From the NCBI GenBank assembly GCA_903939735.1, contig CAJAIA010000041.1, positions 1-64,000 on the forward strand: a stretch of 64,000 bases of DNA, read 5' to 3'. The notes below the pieces were generated by a model, which was given only the letters and a program-made list of their open reading frames with translations, was not told where the DNA came from and did no database searches. The position numbers were made by a program, and so were the translations under genes. Positions 18,820-28,241 of this stretch are shown here, in pieces (the first letter of the stretch is position 1; the number at the start of each line of letters is the position of its first letter). Source of the stretch: an uncultured Ignavibacteria bacterium. GTDB taxonomy: Bacteria > Bacteroidota > Ignavibacteria > Kapaibacteriales > Kapaibacteriaceae.

Positions 18820-18940
18820 TTCATCCTTTTTCGGGATGGCCTTGGGATACAAGGCCTCAATGGCGATGGTTCGAACTAATTGCGATTAAGCTACGTTAGG
18901 AATTGGGCCTCGAGGGCACTTCCTCGGGCTCGAATTCCTA
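18820..18940 (+). promoter_or_regulatory. Structured 5' leader (three consecutive stem-loops) upstream of the glucan locus
   Basis: CATCC-TTTTTC-GGGATG; GGCCTT-GGGATAC-AAGGCC (18838-18856); TAGGAATTGGGCCTCGAGG...CCTCGGGCTCGAATTCCTA (18897-18940). Confidence 0.45.
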
Positions 18941-18988
18941 TTTTCCGTGGATTTACGACCACAGAAACTTGACCCGATATCGGCACCC

Positions 18989-20860
18989 ATGAAAACTCTC
19001 CTTTCGAATCTTTGTCCAGGATCTATCTGTCTTTCGCTGGTCCTTTTACTCGCTGGTTGTGGCGATCGCATGGTCGATGGTCTATCGGCTCCTGGTTACC
19101 CCAAGCGAGGACAGGTCTTCATCGATGACTTCGAGAGCGATCTTGTTTATGCTGCGTTTGGTGGCTCTGATGTAAAAGCCTTTCAGGTTGACTACACGAC
19201 GACATACAACGCGTCCAAGGCTTCAATGAGATACGAAGTGCCAGACGCAAACAGTCCGCAAGGAGCGTACGCCGGTGGAGCATACTTCAGTAAAACAGGC
19301 AGGGATCTATCCGGCTTTAACGCATTGACGTTCTACATCAAGGCTACACAGTCAGCTACGATCGATGTGATTGGCTTTGGCAATGACTTTGGCGCATCGT
19401 CTTTCCAGGTCGCAATGAATGCACTCCCTGTCAATACGAACTGGAAGAAAGTGATCATTCCAATCCCAGATCCTGCAAAACTCAGCGGAGAAAAGGGGTT
19501 GTTCTACTACTCAACTGGTCCGATTAACGAGAAGGGGTATACATTCTGGGTTGATGAAGTTCAATTCGAACATGTACCCGACCTCGGCATGTGCGTAGGT
19601 GTGATATACAACGGAGAAGATAGGAAGGTACCAACTACGGAGAAGGGTGCTTCGATTAGGATCGAAGGATTGCAAGCCATCGCGGGCCTACCGAACGGCA
19701 CTACGCAGGTTATTGGCGCTTCCCCATCCTACTTCATGTTTGAGTCCTCTGATTCCAGCGTCGCTACCGTATCGCGGCAGGGTATCGTGCAGGTTCTCGA
19801 TTCAGGTAATGCAACGATTACGGCACGGCTTGGATCCACCGCGGCAAGAGGCTCACTCGAGCTATCAGCCAAAGGTACTGCGCTACTTCCCACGAGCGCT
19901 GCACCTGCGCCAACGTTGGACAGAGGGAATGTCATATCCCTCTACAGCAACGCATACACGAACGTTCCAGTTGACACATGGAACACACGTTGGCAATACT
20001 CAACAACAGAGAGTGCGTTTATCAAAGTGGACAACGATGACGTCATCCGCTATTTCAATTTGAATTTCGTGGGGGTTGAGTTCTCTTCAAGCCCGATCAA
20101 TGCGACGCCAATGACGCACTTCCATATCGATGTATGGACACCGGACCCTACACCTAGTCCGAAGAATATCAAGATTATGCTTGTCGACTTCGGCGCTAAT
20201 TCGGTGTATGGTGGTGGTGATGACGTCTCTCATGAAATCACGGTCAGCGCTCCAACATTGCAATCCAACAAATGGGTAAGCCTCGACATTCCTCTGGCAA
20301 GTTTTACCGGGTTGACCACAAGGGCTCACCTCGCACAGCTTGTACTATCGGGTACAGTGTCCAACCTCTTCGTTGACAACGTGTATCTGTACAAGACACA
20401 GACTGGACCTTCGGCACCGGCACCAACGCCAACGTTCCCTCCCGGAGACGTGATTTCGATTTTTAGCGACGCCTATCAGAATGTGAGTGGGACGAATTTT
20501 TCGCCCAACTGGGGTCAATCTACTGTGGTTACCCAGCCATCAATTAGTGGCAATGCAACGCTGCTGTACACAGGCCTGAATTATCAGGGCATCCAACTCG
20601 GAGCAAGTCAGAACGTGTCCTCGTATGGATTCCTCCATCTTGACTACTACTCAGCGAATGCAAGTGCGTTGCAAGTATTCGTGATTAGCCCGGGCCCAGT
20701 AGAGAGCGCGTATTCACTGCCAGTCCCAACCGGATCTGGTTGGAAGAGCGTCGACATTCCTCTCAGTGCATTTTCTCCTGTCGCTCTAACAAATGTGATT
20801 CAGCTGAAGTTTGTCGGCAACGGCAATGTGTATCTCGACAACATCCTGTTCCGAAAGTAA
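18989..20860 (+). CDS. Surface lipoprotein with CBM11-like, BIG2-like and two glycan-binding-like beta-sandwich repeats
   Basis: Lipobox LVLLLAGCGD; repeats NVISLYSNAYTNVPVDTWNTRWQ... and DVISIFSDAYQNVSGTNFSPNWGQS... each ending NLFVDNVYLYK / NVYLDNILFRK. Confidence 0.7.
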   Translation: MKTLLSNLCPGSICLSLVLLLAGCGDRMVDGLSAPGYPKRGQVFIDDFESDLVYAAFGGSDVKAFQVDYTTTYNASKASMRYEVPDANSPQGAYAGGAYFSKTGRDLSGFNALTFYIKATQSATIDVIGFGNDFGASSFQVAMNALPVNTNWKKVIIPIPDPAKLSGEKGLFYYSTGPINEKGYTFWVDEVQFEHVPDLGMCVGVIYNGEDRKVPTTEKGASIRIEGLQAIAGLPNGTTQVIGASPSYFMFESSDSSVATVSRQGIVQVLDSGNATITARLGSTAARGSLELSAKGTALLPTSAAPAPTLDRGNVISLYSNAYTNVPVDTWNTRWQYSTTESAFIKVDNDDVIRYFNLNFVGVEFSSSPINATPMTHFHIDVWTPDPTPSPKNIKIMLVDFGANSVYGGGDDVSHEITVSAPTLQSNKWVSLDIPLASFTGLTTRAHLAQLVLSGTVSNLFVDNVYLYKTQTGPSAPAPTPTFPPGDVISIFSDAYQNVSGTNFSPNWGQSTVVTQPSISGNATLLYTGLNYQGIQLGASQNVSSYGFLHLDYYSANASALQVFVISPGPVESAYSLPVPTGSGWKSVDIPLSAFSPVALTNVIQLKFVGNGNVYLDNILFRK

Positions 20861-20867
20861 TGACAGC

Positions 20868-21734
20868 ATGATGCCTCACTCTTCTAGCACACAACATTCA
20901 ACCTTCATGCGACGCCCCCTCCGCACTGTCTGCTATTCTCTCGTAGCGATGGCTCTGTTCCTTCTCGGATGTGAGCAGCAACCAATTCAATCGCTACCTC
21001 AACGAACATGGTCATTGTCTTGGAGCGATGAATTCGACGGAGGCGCTGGCAGCAGTCCGGATACCTCAAAGTGGACATTCGATATAGGCACCGGAGTTAA
21101 TGGCTGGGGCAACAGTGAGCTTGAGTACTACACAAACAGACCGAGCAACGTTCAGCTCAGCGGTGACGGCCATCTCGTCATAACAGCCAGACGAGAGTCC
21201 TACGCAGGCTCAGGTTTCACATCTGCCCGATTGAAAACACAGGGCTTATTCAGCCAGAAGTATGGCAGGTTTGAAGCGAAAATCAAGACACCATCTGGAC
21301 CGGGTATATGGCCTGCTTTCTGGTTGCTTGGCGACAACATTCGTGAAGTGAGCTGGCCACAATGTGGCGAGATCGACATCATGGAGCAGCGGGGACAACA
21401 GCCGGCACTTACGCATGGAAGTGTGCACGGACCTGGATATTCTGGCGCAAATGCAGTAACGAAACCTTATGCTCTGATGCAGGGTCGATTTGATGCCGAA
21501 TTCCATGTGTACGCCATCGAATGGGGAGCAGATTACATCGATTTCTACGTCGACAACTATTTGTACCAGCGCATTCAGCCAGGCGACCTCTCAGGTAACT
21601 GGGTGTTCAATCAGCCATTCTTCATCATTCTCAATGTTGCAGTTGGCGGAAACTATGTGGGCTATCCTACTACTGCTACCCCATTCCCTCAGTCAATGAT
21701 TGTCGACTATGTTCGAGTGTACACACAATCATGA
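20868..21734 (+). CDS. GH16 family beta-glucanase (laminarinase-like) lipoprotein
   Basis: WSLSWSDEFDGG; KIKTPSGPGIWPAFWLLGDN; GEIDIMEQRG catalytic ExDxxE; lipobox LFLLGCEQQ. Start may be 20907. Confidence 0.9.
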   Translation: MMPHSSSTQHSTFMRRPLRTVCYSLVAMALFLLGCEQQPIQSLPQRTWSLSWSDEFDGGAGSSPDTSKWTFDIGTGVNGWGNSELEYYTNRPSNVQLSGDGHLVITARRESYAGSGFTSARLKTQGLFSQKYGRFEAKIKTPSGPGIWPAFWLLGDNIREVSWPQCGEIDIMEQRGQQPALTHGSVHGPGYSGANAVTKPYALMQGRFDAEFHVYAIEWGADYIDFYVDNYLYQRIQPGDLSGNWVFNQPFFIILNVAVGGNYVGYPTTATPFPQSMIVDYVRVYTQS

Positions 21735-24700
21735 TGGAAGCAGACAACAGCGCAAACAAATACGCACCAACATCTACCCATTTACCCAACGACGTACTTC
21801 AGGTTGTAGAACGCGACAATCAAGAGTACTTCAAGATTGGGGATGCCGACTCCATGCCCGTGTTCTTCATGAGCATTGTGAGCGACTCTAACCACTGGAT
21901 GTTTCTCGCGAGTAACGGCGGCTTGACTGCTGGTAGAGTCAACTCCGATAGCGCGCTCTTCCCCTATTGCACAGACGACAAGATCATCGATTCCAGCGAA
22001 TACGTCGGGAGCAAGACGATCATTCAGGGATATCGGAATGGAACTGTCTACAACTGGGAGCCGTTCTCATGTCAGAGCCATCGCTTCACGATAGAACGCA
22101 ACCTGTACAAACACCGACTCGGCAATTCGGTAATCTTAGAAGAACACAATCACGATTTGAACCTGTGTTTTTCCTATGAGTGGTCGACAAGTGATCGGTA
22201 TGGTTTTGTAAAGACATCAACCCTCGTAAGTCATTCGGAACATGTGCACGAGTTGCGGATTCTCGATGGCTTGCAACATGTCATGCCTGCAGGCGTTGAG
22301 AGCGACCTACAAAATTCTTTTAGCAATCTCGTCGATGCATACAAGCACTCTGAGCTTGATGTAGCCACTGGACTCGGTGTATTCGCCCTTAGTGCTCGCA
22401 TCACAGATCGTGCCGAACCCAGCGAGGCGCTGTTTGCGAACACCGTATGGTCTAAGGGAATGGAGGAGCCCGTCGTGCTGTTGTCGTCGAGGCAGATTGA
22501 ACAGTTTCGCCGTGGCTCAGACATCACAACTGAGTACGACAACAAAGGAAGTCGCGGAGCATACCTCATCTCATCCAGCGTCGCGCTTTCACCAGGCGAG
22601 CATTCCACGTGGAAGTGTATCGCCAATGTCAATCAATCACAATCGCAAGTTATCGCGTTGATTGACGCCATTTCGTCCGCGGAAGACATCGTTCGCGAGG
22701 TGAATATCGACGTGCAGCGTGGGACAGATGCACTTGTGCAACGAATGATGAGTGTCGATGGAATCCACCTTACGGGTGATCCGTTGATAGATAGTCGACA
22801 CTATTCTAACTCGCTGTTTAACGCCATGCGTGGCGGCGTCTTCCCGAAGAACTATACGATCGAGAAGCAAGATTTCATTGAGTATGTTCGGTCATGCAAC
22901 GCCCCATTGTACGATGAACTGTATGATGTACTCAGACATTTACCAGATGAATTCACACTTCGTGAACTACGTGCAGAGATTGCCTCAATCGCAAGTCATT
23001 CGCTCACGAGGATTGCGCTAGAATATCTACCGCTCACCTTTAGCAGAAGACACGGAGATCCAAGCCGTCCATGGAACAGGTTCTCAATCAACACAAAGAA
23101 TGCAGACGGCACGCTTAGGTACGACTACCAGGGTAACTGGCGCGATATCTTCCAGAATTGGGAAGCGTTAGCGCACTCGTACCCTTTATTCCTCGAAGGA
23201 ATGGTACGGAAGTTCCTCAACGCAACGACAATCGATGGATACAATCCATACCGGGTGCAGAAGAACGGCTTCGACTGGGAGGTTATTGAGCCACACAATC
23301 CGTGGTCATACATCGGATATTGGGGCGACCACCAGATCATCTATCTCCTAAAGCTCCTAGAACTGCTTCGTGACACGCAGCCTGATGCCCTGCATGATTT
23401 GGTTAGCACAGAAGGATTCGCGTATGCCTGCGTACCGTATAGATTGAAGTCGTACGAAGACATCGTACGCAATCCAAAAAGCACAATTGTGTTCGACCAC
23501 GAGCTTCACGCTATTGTCACCGCCGAGATTGAGAATATTGGGTCAGACGGTGCATTGGTCAAGGACTCATCAGGGGGCATCCGTCATGCACACTTCATTG
23601 AAAAGATTCTGATTACTCTCCTTGCTCGCTTGACCAACTACGTTCCAGATGGTGGAATCTGGATGAATACGCAGCGACCTGAGTGGAACGATGCCAACAA
23701 TGCCCTAGTGGGCAATGGTCTGTCGATGGTCACATTGAGCTACCTGCATCGCTTCATCGTCTTTTTCAACGAGATCCTTGACAATCACCACAACACTACG
23801 TTCTCAATCTCTCATGAGGTAGCAGAGTACCTTACGTCAACCTCAGCTGTTTTCATGCACTACCCGAAGGAATCGACTGAGTACAGTGAAGAGATGAGAA
23901 GATCAATGATGGACGAACTCGGACAGATTGGCAGCGACTATCGTGCTGCCGTCTATGCTGCGTCGTTCTCAGGCAAGCTGACTACAGTATCACAACAGAC
24001 ACTGAAGAGCTTCTGCCAAAACGTCCTCATGCACATACGGTTCTCGATCAACAAGAACAAACGATCTGACGGCTTGTATCATTCATACAACCTCATCACA
24101 CTTGCACCTGACAAGGCTTCAATCGCTCGATTACCAGCCATGCTTGAGGGCCAGGTAGCCGCCCTTAGCTCGGGATGTGTCGCGTCGCCAGATGCGATTG
24201 CCCTTCTGACATCTCTCTCTACAAGCGATCTGTTTCGGCCAGATCAGAACAGCTACATGCTGTATCCGATCAAGAGAGTGCCAAGCTTCCTTGAAAAGAA
24301 TTTCATTCCGAAGGAAAAGGTTGAGAGCTCGCGATTGCTAACGACGCTCATGTCCGATGGCAACACTGACATCATTCATCGTGACGTACATGGTGACTAC
24401 CATTTCAATGGCACGCTAACGAACATCCGAGAGTTCCAGGTGGGACTTCGCGCTCTTGACACGTCATATCATGACATGATGATGTCGGAGGAAGTAGACC
24501 TTCTTGATCTCTATGAATCAGTGTTTCATCACAAACAGTTTACTGGCAGGTCAGGATCATTCTTTGCGTACGAAGGTATTGGATCCATCTACTGGCATAT
24601 GGTATCGAAACTGAGATATGCCGTTCAAGAGATCTACCATTTGGCGAGCAAGGAACATGGCAACAGCAATACCACGTCTGCAATACTCGCATTCTACAGA

Positions 24701-25195
24701 ATGATCTGCGACGGTATTGGAGTCCATAAATCTCCGCGAGACTATGGCGCATTCCCAACTGATCCATATTCACACACTCCCCTATCGAGAGGCGCACAGC
24801 AGCCAGGAATGACTGGCCAAGTGAAGGAGGATGTGATTTGTAGAATGCGCGAACTTGGCGTGTTTTATGATCATGGAACAATTCAGTTTGTGCCAAACAT
24901 GGTCTCACGGACGGACTTCCTCCACCACAAGCGCACCATTGAGTTTGAGAGCATTCGAGGTGAACTCCAACATATCTCACTCGACGAAGGGACGCTGTTC
25001 TTCTCCATCTGTCAAACACCGATCAGGTACGCACTAGCCGATACGACCGAAGTGACGATTTACTGGAGCAATGGCAACGTTCAATCCTCTGCAACACTTT
25101 TGCTGCCCCCTATCGTCAGCAGCAGCATTCTTGCACGGACTGGCGACATCACGTTGATCCACGTCGCACTCGACCGTACAAGCGTGTGCGTGTGA
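21731..25195 (+). CDS. Large cytoplasmic (alpha/alpha)6 glycoside phosphorylase-like protein, possibly GH149-like beta-1,3-glucan phosphorylase
   Basis: 1154 aa without signal peptide; YWGDHQIIYLLKLLEL, RPEWNDANNALVGNGLSMVTLSYL, LSRGAQQPGMTGQVKED; overlaps the GH16 gene. Confidence 0.6.
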   Translation: MMEADNSANKYAPTSTHLPNDVLQVVERDNQEYFKIGDADSMPVFFMSIVSDSNHWMFLASNGGLTAGRVNSDSALFPYCTDDKIIDSSEYVGSKTIIQGYRNGTVYNWEPFSCQSHRFTIERNLYKHRLGNSVILEEHNHDLNLCFSYEWSTSDRYGFVKTSTLVSHSEHVHELRILDGLQHVMPAGVESDLQNSFSNLVDAYKHSELDVATGLGVFALSARITDRAEPSEALFANTVWSKGMEEPVVLLSSRQIEQFRRGSDITTEYDNKGSRGAYLISSSVALSPGEHSTWKCIANVNQSQSQVIALIDAISSAEDIVREVNIDVQRGTDALVQRMMSVDGIHLTGDPLIDSRHYSNSLFNAMRGGVFPKNYTIEKQDFIEYVRSCNAPLYDELYDVLRHLPDEFTLRELRAEIASIASHSLTRIALEYLPLTFSRRHGDPSRPWNRFSINTKNADGTLRYDYQGNWRDIFQNWEALAHSYPLFLEGMVRKFLNATTIDGYNPYRVQKNGFDWEVIEPHNPWSYIGYWGDHQIIYLLKLLELLRDTQPDALHDLVSTEGFAYACVPYRLKSYEDIVRNPKSTIVFDHELHAIVTAEIENIGSDGALVKDSSGGIRHAHFIEKILITLLARLTNYVPDGGIWMNTQRPEWNDANNALVGNGLSMVTLSYLHRFIVFFNEILDNHHNTTFSISHEVAEYLTSTSAVFMHYPKESTEYSEEMRRSMMDELGQIGSDYRAAVYAASFSGKLTTVSQQTLKSFCQNVLMHIRFSINKNKRSDGLYHSYNLITLAPDKASIARLPAMLEGQVAALSSGCVASPDAIALLTSLSTSDLFRPDQNSYMLYPIKRVPSFLEKNFIPKEKVESSRLLTTLMSDGNTDIIHRDVHGDYHFNGTLTNIREFQVGLRALDTSYHDMMMSEEVDLLDLYESVFHHKQFTGRSGSFFAYEGIGSIYWHMVSKLRYAVQEIYHLASKEHGNSNTTSAILAFYRMICDGIGVHKSPRDYGAFPTDPYSHTPLSRGAQQPGMTGQVKEDVICRMRELGVFYDHGTIQFVPNMVSRTDFLHHKRTIEFESIRGELQHISLDEGTLFFSICQTPIRYALADTTEVTIYWSNGNVQSSATLLLPPIVSSSILARTGDITLIHVALDRTSVCV

Positions 25196-26724
25196 ACAGA
25201 CATCCATTGCATCTTGCCATGATTCTCGCATGCATGGCCGTTATATCACTATCCAGCGCTCAATACTCGGTACCAACGCCAATGTTGTTCGACACTCGTG
25301 ATTCATACTCGATTCGAATCCTGGAAACTTCTGCTGCTGGTCACGCTTTGACGGAGATACAAGCGACACTTCCATGCTCTGATGCTATCACGATTACTAT
25401 CGACACCGGATCAAGGCATCAGACTGTCCTTGGTTTTGGAGGGTCATTCACAGAAGCTTCAGCATATCTGTTGAATCGCATGAGTCTGAAGCAGCGGGAT
25501 AGAATCATCAACGCATACTTCTCCGATGAAGGCGCTCAATACTCTCTCGCTCGAACACACATCAACTCTTGCGATTTCTCTCGTGATCATTACGCATATG
25601 CCATGGTACCGGGAGATACGCTTCTCGAGAGTTTCAGTATTGAGAAGGACAACGACGATCTATTCCCTTTCATCAGAAAGGCACAAACGGTTTCACGCAA
25701 TGGGTTCCGGTTGATCGCTTCACCATGGACTGCACCACCATGGATGAAGGACAACCAGAGTTGGGTTGGTGGCAAGCTCCTCGATACATACCGCGACACT
25801 TGGGCTCTGTACTATGCCAAGTACGTGCAGGCGTGCGCTGACAACGGCATCTCTATCTGGGGCATCACAGTGATCAACGAACCTCACGGGAATGGGAATA
25901 ACTGGGAGAGCATGCATTTCACGCCAAAGGAAATGACAGACTTCGTACAGGATCATCTCGGGCCAACCTTGGAACGAGAAGGACAGGGTAATGTTCAGAT
26001 TCTGGGGTACGACCAAAATCGCGCTGGATTGAGGGAGTGGGTTGATGAAATGTACAGGGATGCTTCCTCTTCGAAGTACATTGCAGGCACCGCAGTTCAT
26101 TGGTATGAAAGCACCTATGAGGTATTCCCGAAAGAACTACAATACGCTGCGGACAAGGCCCCTGGTAAGTATCTGATCCAGACAGAGGCCTGTATTGATG
26201 CCGAAGTACCGCGCTGGAACGACGATGCGTGGTATTGGCGCGAAGAGGCTACCGACTGGGGCTGGGACTGGGCTCCACAAGAGCAGAAGTATCTCCACCC
26301 GAAGTACGCTCCTGTGCATCGATATGCGCGCGACATCATCGGATGTCTACAGAGTAAGGTTCATGGATGGATCGATTGGAATCTGGTTCTCGACCGACAA
26401 GGCGGACCCAACTGGGCGCGCAATTGGTGCACGGCACCCATCATCGTGGATCCTGCTATGGACGAGGTGTACTTCACGCCGCTGTACTATGTCATGTGCC
26501 ACTTCAGCAAGTACATCAGACCTGGGGCTCACGTCGTTACCAGTACAATCCAGCATCCTGAAATCATGGCAGTCGCAGCGGTCAACCCTGACAAGTCGAT
26601 ATGTGTTGTTGCGTTCAATCCTACAACGCAACGGCACAACCTGCGAGTCGAGCTGGATGGCAGCAGCGTCTTCGTTCCAATCAACGAGCAAGCATTACAG
26701 ACCATAGTCTTCCTTCCGAGGTAA
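25186..26724 (+). CDS. GH30-family glycosidase
   Basis: HQTVLGFGGSFTEASAYLLNRMS; LIASPWTAPPWMKDN; ITVINEPHGNGNNWESMHFTP; YLIQTEACID; HGWIDWNLVLDRQGGPNWARNWC. Confidence 0.92.
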   Translation: MRVNRHPLHLAMILACMAVISLSSAQYSVPTPMLFDTRDSYSIRILETSAAGHALTEIQATLPCSDAITITIDTGSRHQTVLGFGGSFTEASAYLLNRMSLKQRDRIINAYFSDEGAQYSLARTHINSCDFSRDHYAYAMVPGDTLLESFSIEKDNDDLFPFIRKAQTVSRNGFRLIASPWTAPPWMKDNQSWVGGKLLDTYRDTWALYYAKYVQACADNGISIWGITVINEPHGNGNNWESMHFTPKEMTDFVQDHLGPTLEREGQGNVQILGYDQNRAGLREWVDEMYRDASSSKYIAGTAVHWYESTYEVFPKELQYAADKAPGKYLIQTEACIDAEVPRWNDDAWYWREEATDWGWDWAPQEQKYLHPKYAPVHRYARDIIGCLQSKVHGWIDWNLVLDRQGGPNWARNWCTAPIIVDPAMDEVYFTPLYYVMCHFSKYIRPGAHVVTSTIQHPEIMAVAAVNPDKSICVVAFNPTTQRHNLRVELDGSSVFVPINEQALQTIVFLPR

Positions 26725-26730
26725 CACATC

Positions 26731-28155
26731 ATGACGAACACATCGACAACGGCTAAGGTGCCGTTACTCCAAAAGATTGCCTTTGGCTCTGGGCACCTCG
26801 TCAACAACTTGTTTCCCGGGTCGTTGGGTGTGTTTTCATTCTTCTTGCTCACGACCTATGGGATGGATCCCGTCTGGGCTGGACTTCTGGGTGGCATACC
26901 GCGGATTTACGATGCGATCACAGATCCCATCATGGGGTATATCTCCGACAATACCACGTCAAAATGGGGCAGAAGACGTCCGTACATTTTCATTGGAGCG
27001 ATCACGAGCGGTCTGTTGTTCGCTGCGCTATGGCAGCTCCATACCGAGAACAGCCAGATCTACAACTTCTGGTACTTCATGATCTTTTCTCTGCTGTTCC
27101 TGACTGGAAACACCATCTATTCGACACCGCTCATTGGGCTTGGATACGAGATGACGTCCGATTACCGGGAGCGGACACGACTGATGGGGTTCTCGCAGAC
27201 AGTCAGCCAGATCGCATGGATGTTAGTCCCTTGGCTGTGGGTGATCATTGCCGACCCAGATTTGTTCCCTAATCAAGCTGTCGCCATTCGAAGCCTATCA
27301 ATTTGGGTTGGCGTAGCATGTCTCGCCCTGGGGATCATGCCGGCGATCTTCTGTCGTGAGATCAATCAAGAAGCTCTCTCAAATCGTGACAGTATCACAC
27401 TGAAGAACCTCATTCAGAACATGAAGGGGCTTTGGAGAAGCATGAAGTTGATTTTCAAGAACGTTCCGTTTGTGCGCCTCTGCATGGCCACGTTTCTTGT
27501 CTTCAACGGGTTCCAGTTGGTTGCCTCATTCAGCTTCTTCATCATTGTGTACTACCTCTTCAATGGCAGTTTTGAGAATGCGGGACATTGGCCAGCTTGG
27601 TTCTCGACAATCAGTGCTGTGTTCACGGCCTTCCTGATCATTCCTGTTGTTACGTGGATGTCAAATGGTTGGGGTAAGCGAAATGCCTTCTTGGTGTCTA
27701 CGGGCATTTCCGTTGTTGGGTACATCCTAAAGTGGTGGGCGTTCGACGCAGAGAACATCTGGTTGATGTTCGTCCCTATTCCATTGCTCTCGTTCGGTCT
27801 TGGCGGTCTCTTCACGCTCATGATGTCGATGACCGCTGACGTCTGCGACCTCGACGAGCTCGTTAATGGCATGCCCCGAAAGGAAGGAACGTACGGAGCG
27901 ATTTACTGGTGGATGGTTAAACTCGGGCAAGGATTGGCTCTGGTACTCGGCGGTCTGGTACTAAAGTTCATTGGATTCGATGGCGGAGCCGCGGTGCAGA
28001 GCCCTGAAACCATCGTAAATCTCAGGCTCGCAGACATTATCATCCCCTCGCTGACTGCTGTTTTGGCCATTGTTGTGATGTGGAATTACGACCTCAACGA
28101 GGAAAAAGCGCACCAGATTAAGGCTGAACTGGTGAAGCGGCGAGGCGAGCTGTAA
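26731..28155 (+). CDS. GPH/MelB-type MFS sugar transporter
   Basis: Multi-TM; IPRIYDAITDPIMGYISDNTTSKWGRRRPYIFIGAI typical of GPH:cation symporters. Confidence 0.9.
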   Translation: MTNTSTTAKVPLLQKIAFGSGHLVNNLFPGSLGVFSFFLLTTYGMDPVWAGLLGGIPRIYDAITDPIMGYISDNTTSKWGRRRPYIFIGAITSGLLFAALWQLHTENSQIYNFWYFMIFSLLFLTGNTIYSTPLIGLGYEMTSDYRERTRLMGFSQTVSQIAWMLVPWLWVIIADPDLFPNQAVAIRSLSIWVGVACLALGIMPAIFCREINQEALSNRDSITLKNLIQNMKGLWRSMKLIFKNVPFVRLCMATFLVFNGFQLVASFSFFIIVYYLFNGSFENAGHWPAWFSTISAVFTAFLIIPVVTWMSNGWGKRNAFLVSTGISVVGYILKWWAFDAENIWLMFVPIPLLSFGLGGLFTLMMSMTADVCDLDELVNGMPRKEGTYGAIYWWMVKLGQGLALVLGGLVLKFIGFDGGAAVQSPETIVNLRLADIIIPSLTAVLAIVVMWNYDLNEEKAHQIKAELVKRRGEL

Positions 28156-28241
28156 CGACCTTGAGTCGGAACTATTCTTTCTTTGGTCACGTTGCCGTAA
28201 CGTTGCAATAACGATCCCGTCCACTTTTCCAGGTTCCATCC

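Noticed and set aside
24540-25019. 159-aa minus-strand ORF inside the 1154-aa enzyme
   Set aside because: Antisense shadow ORF with Cys/Arg-rich composition.
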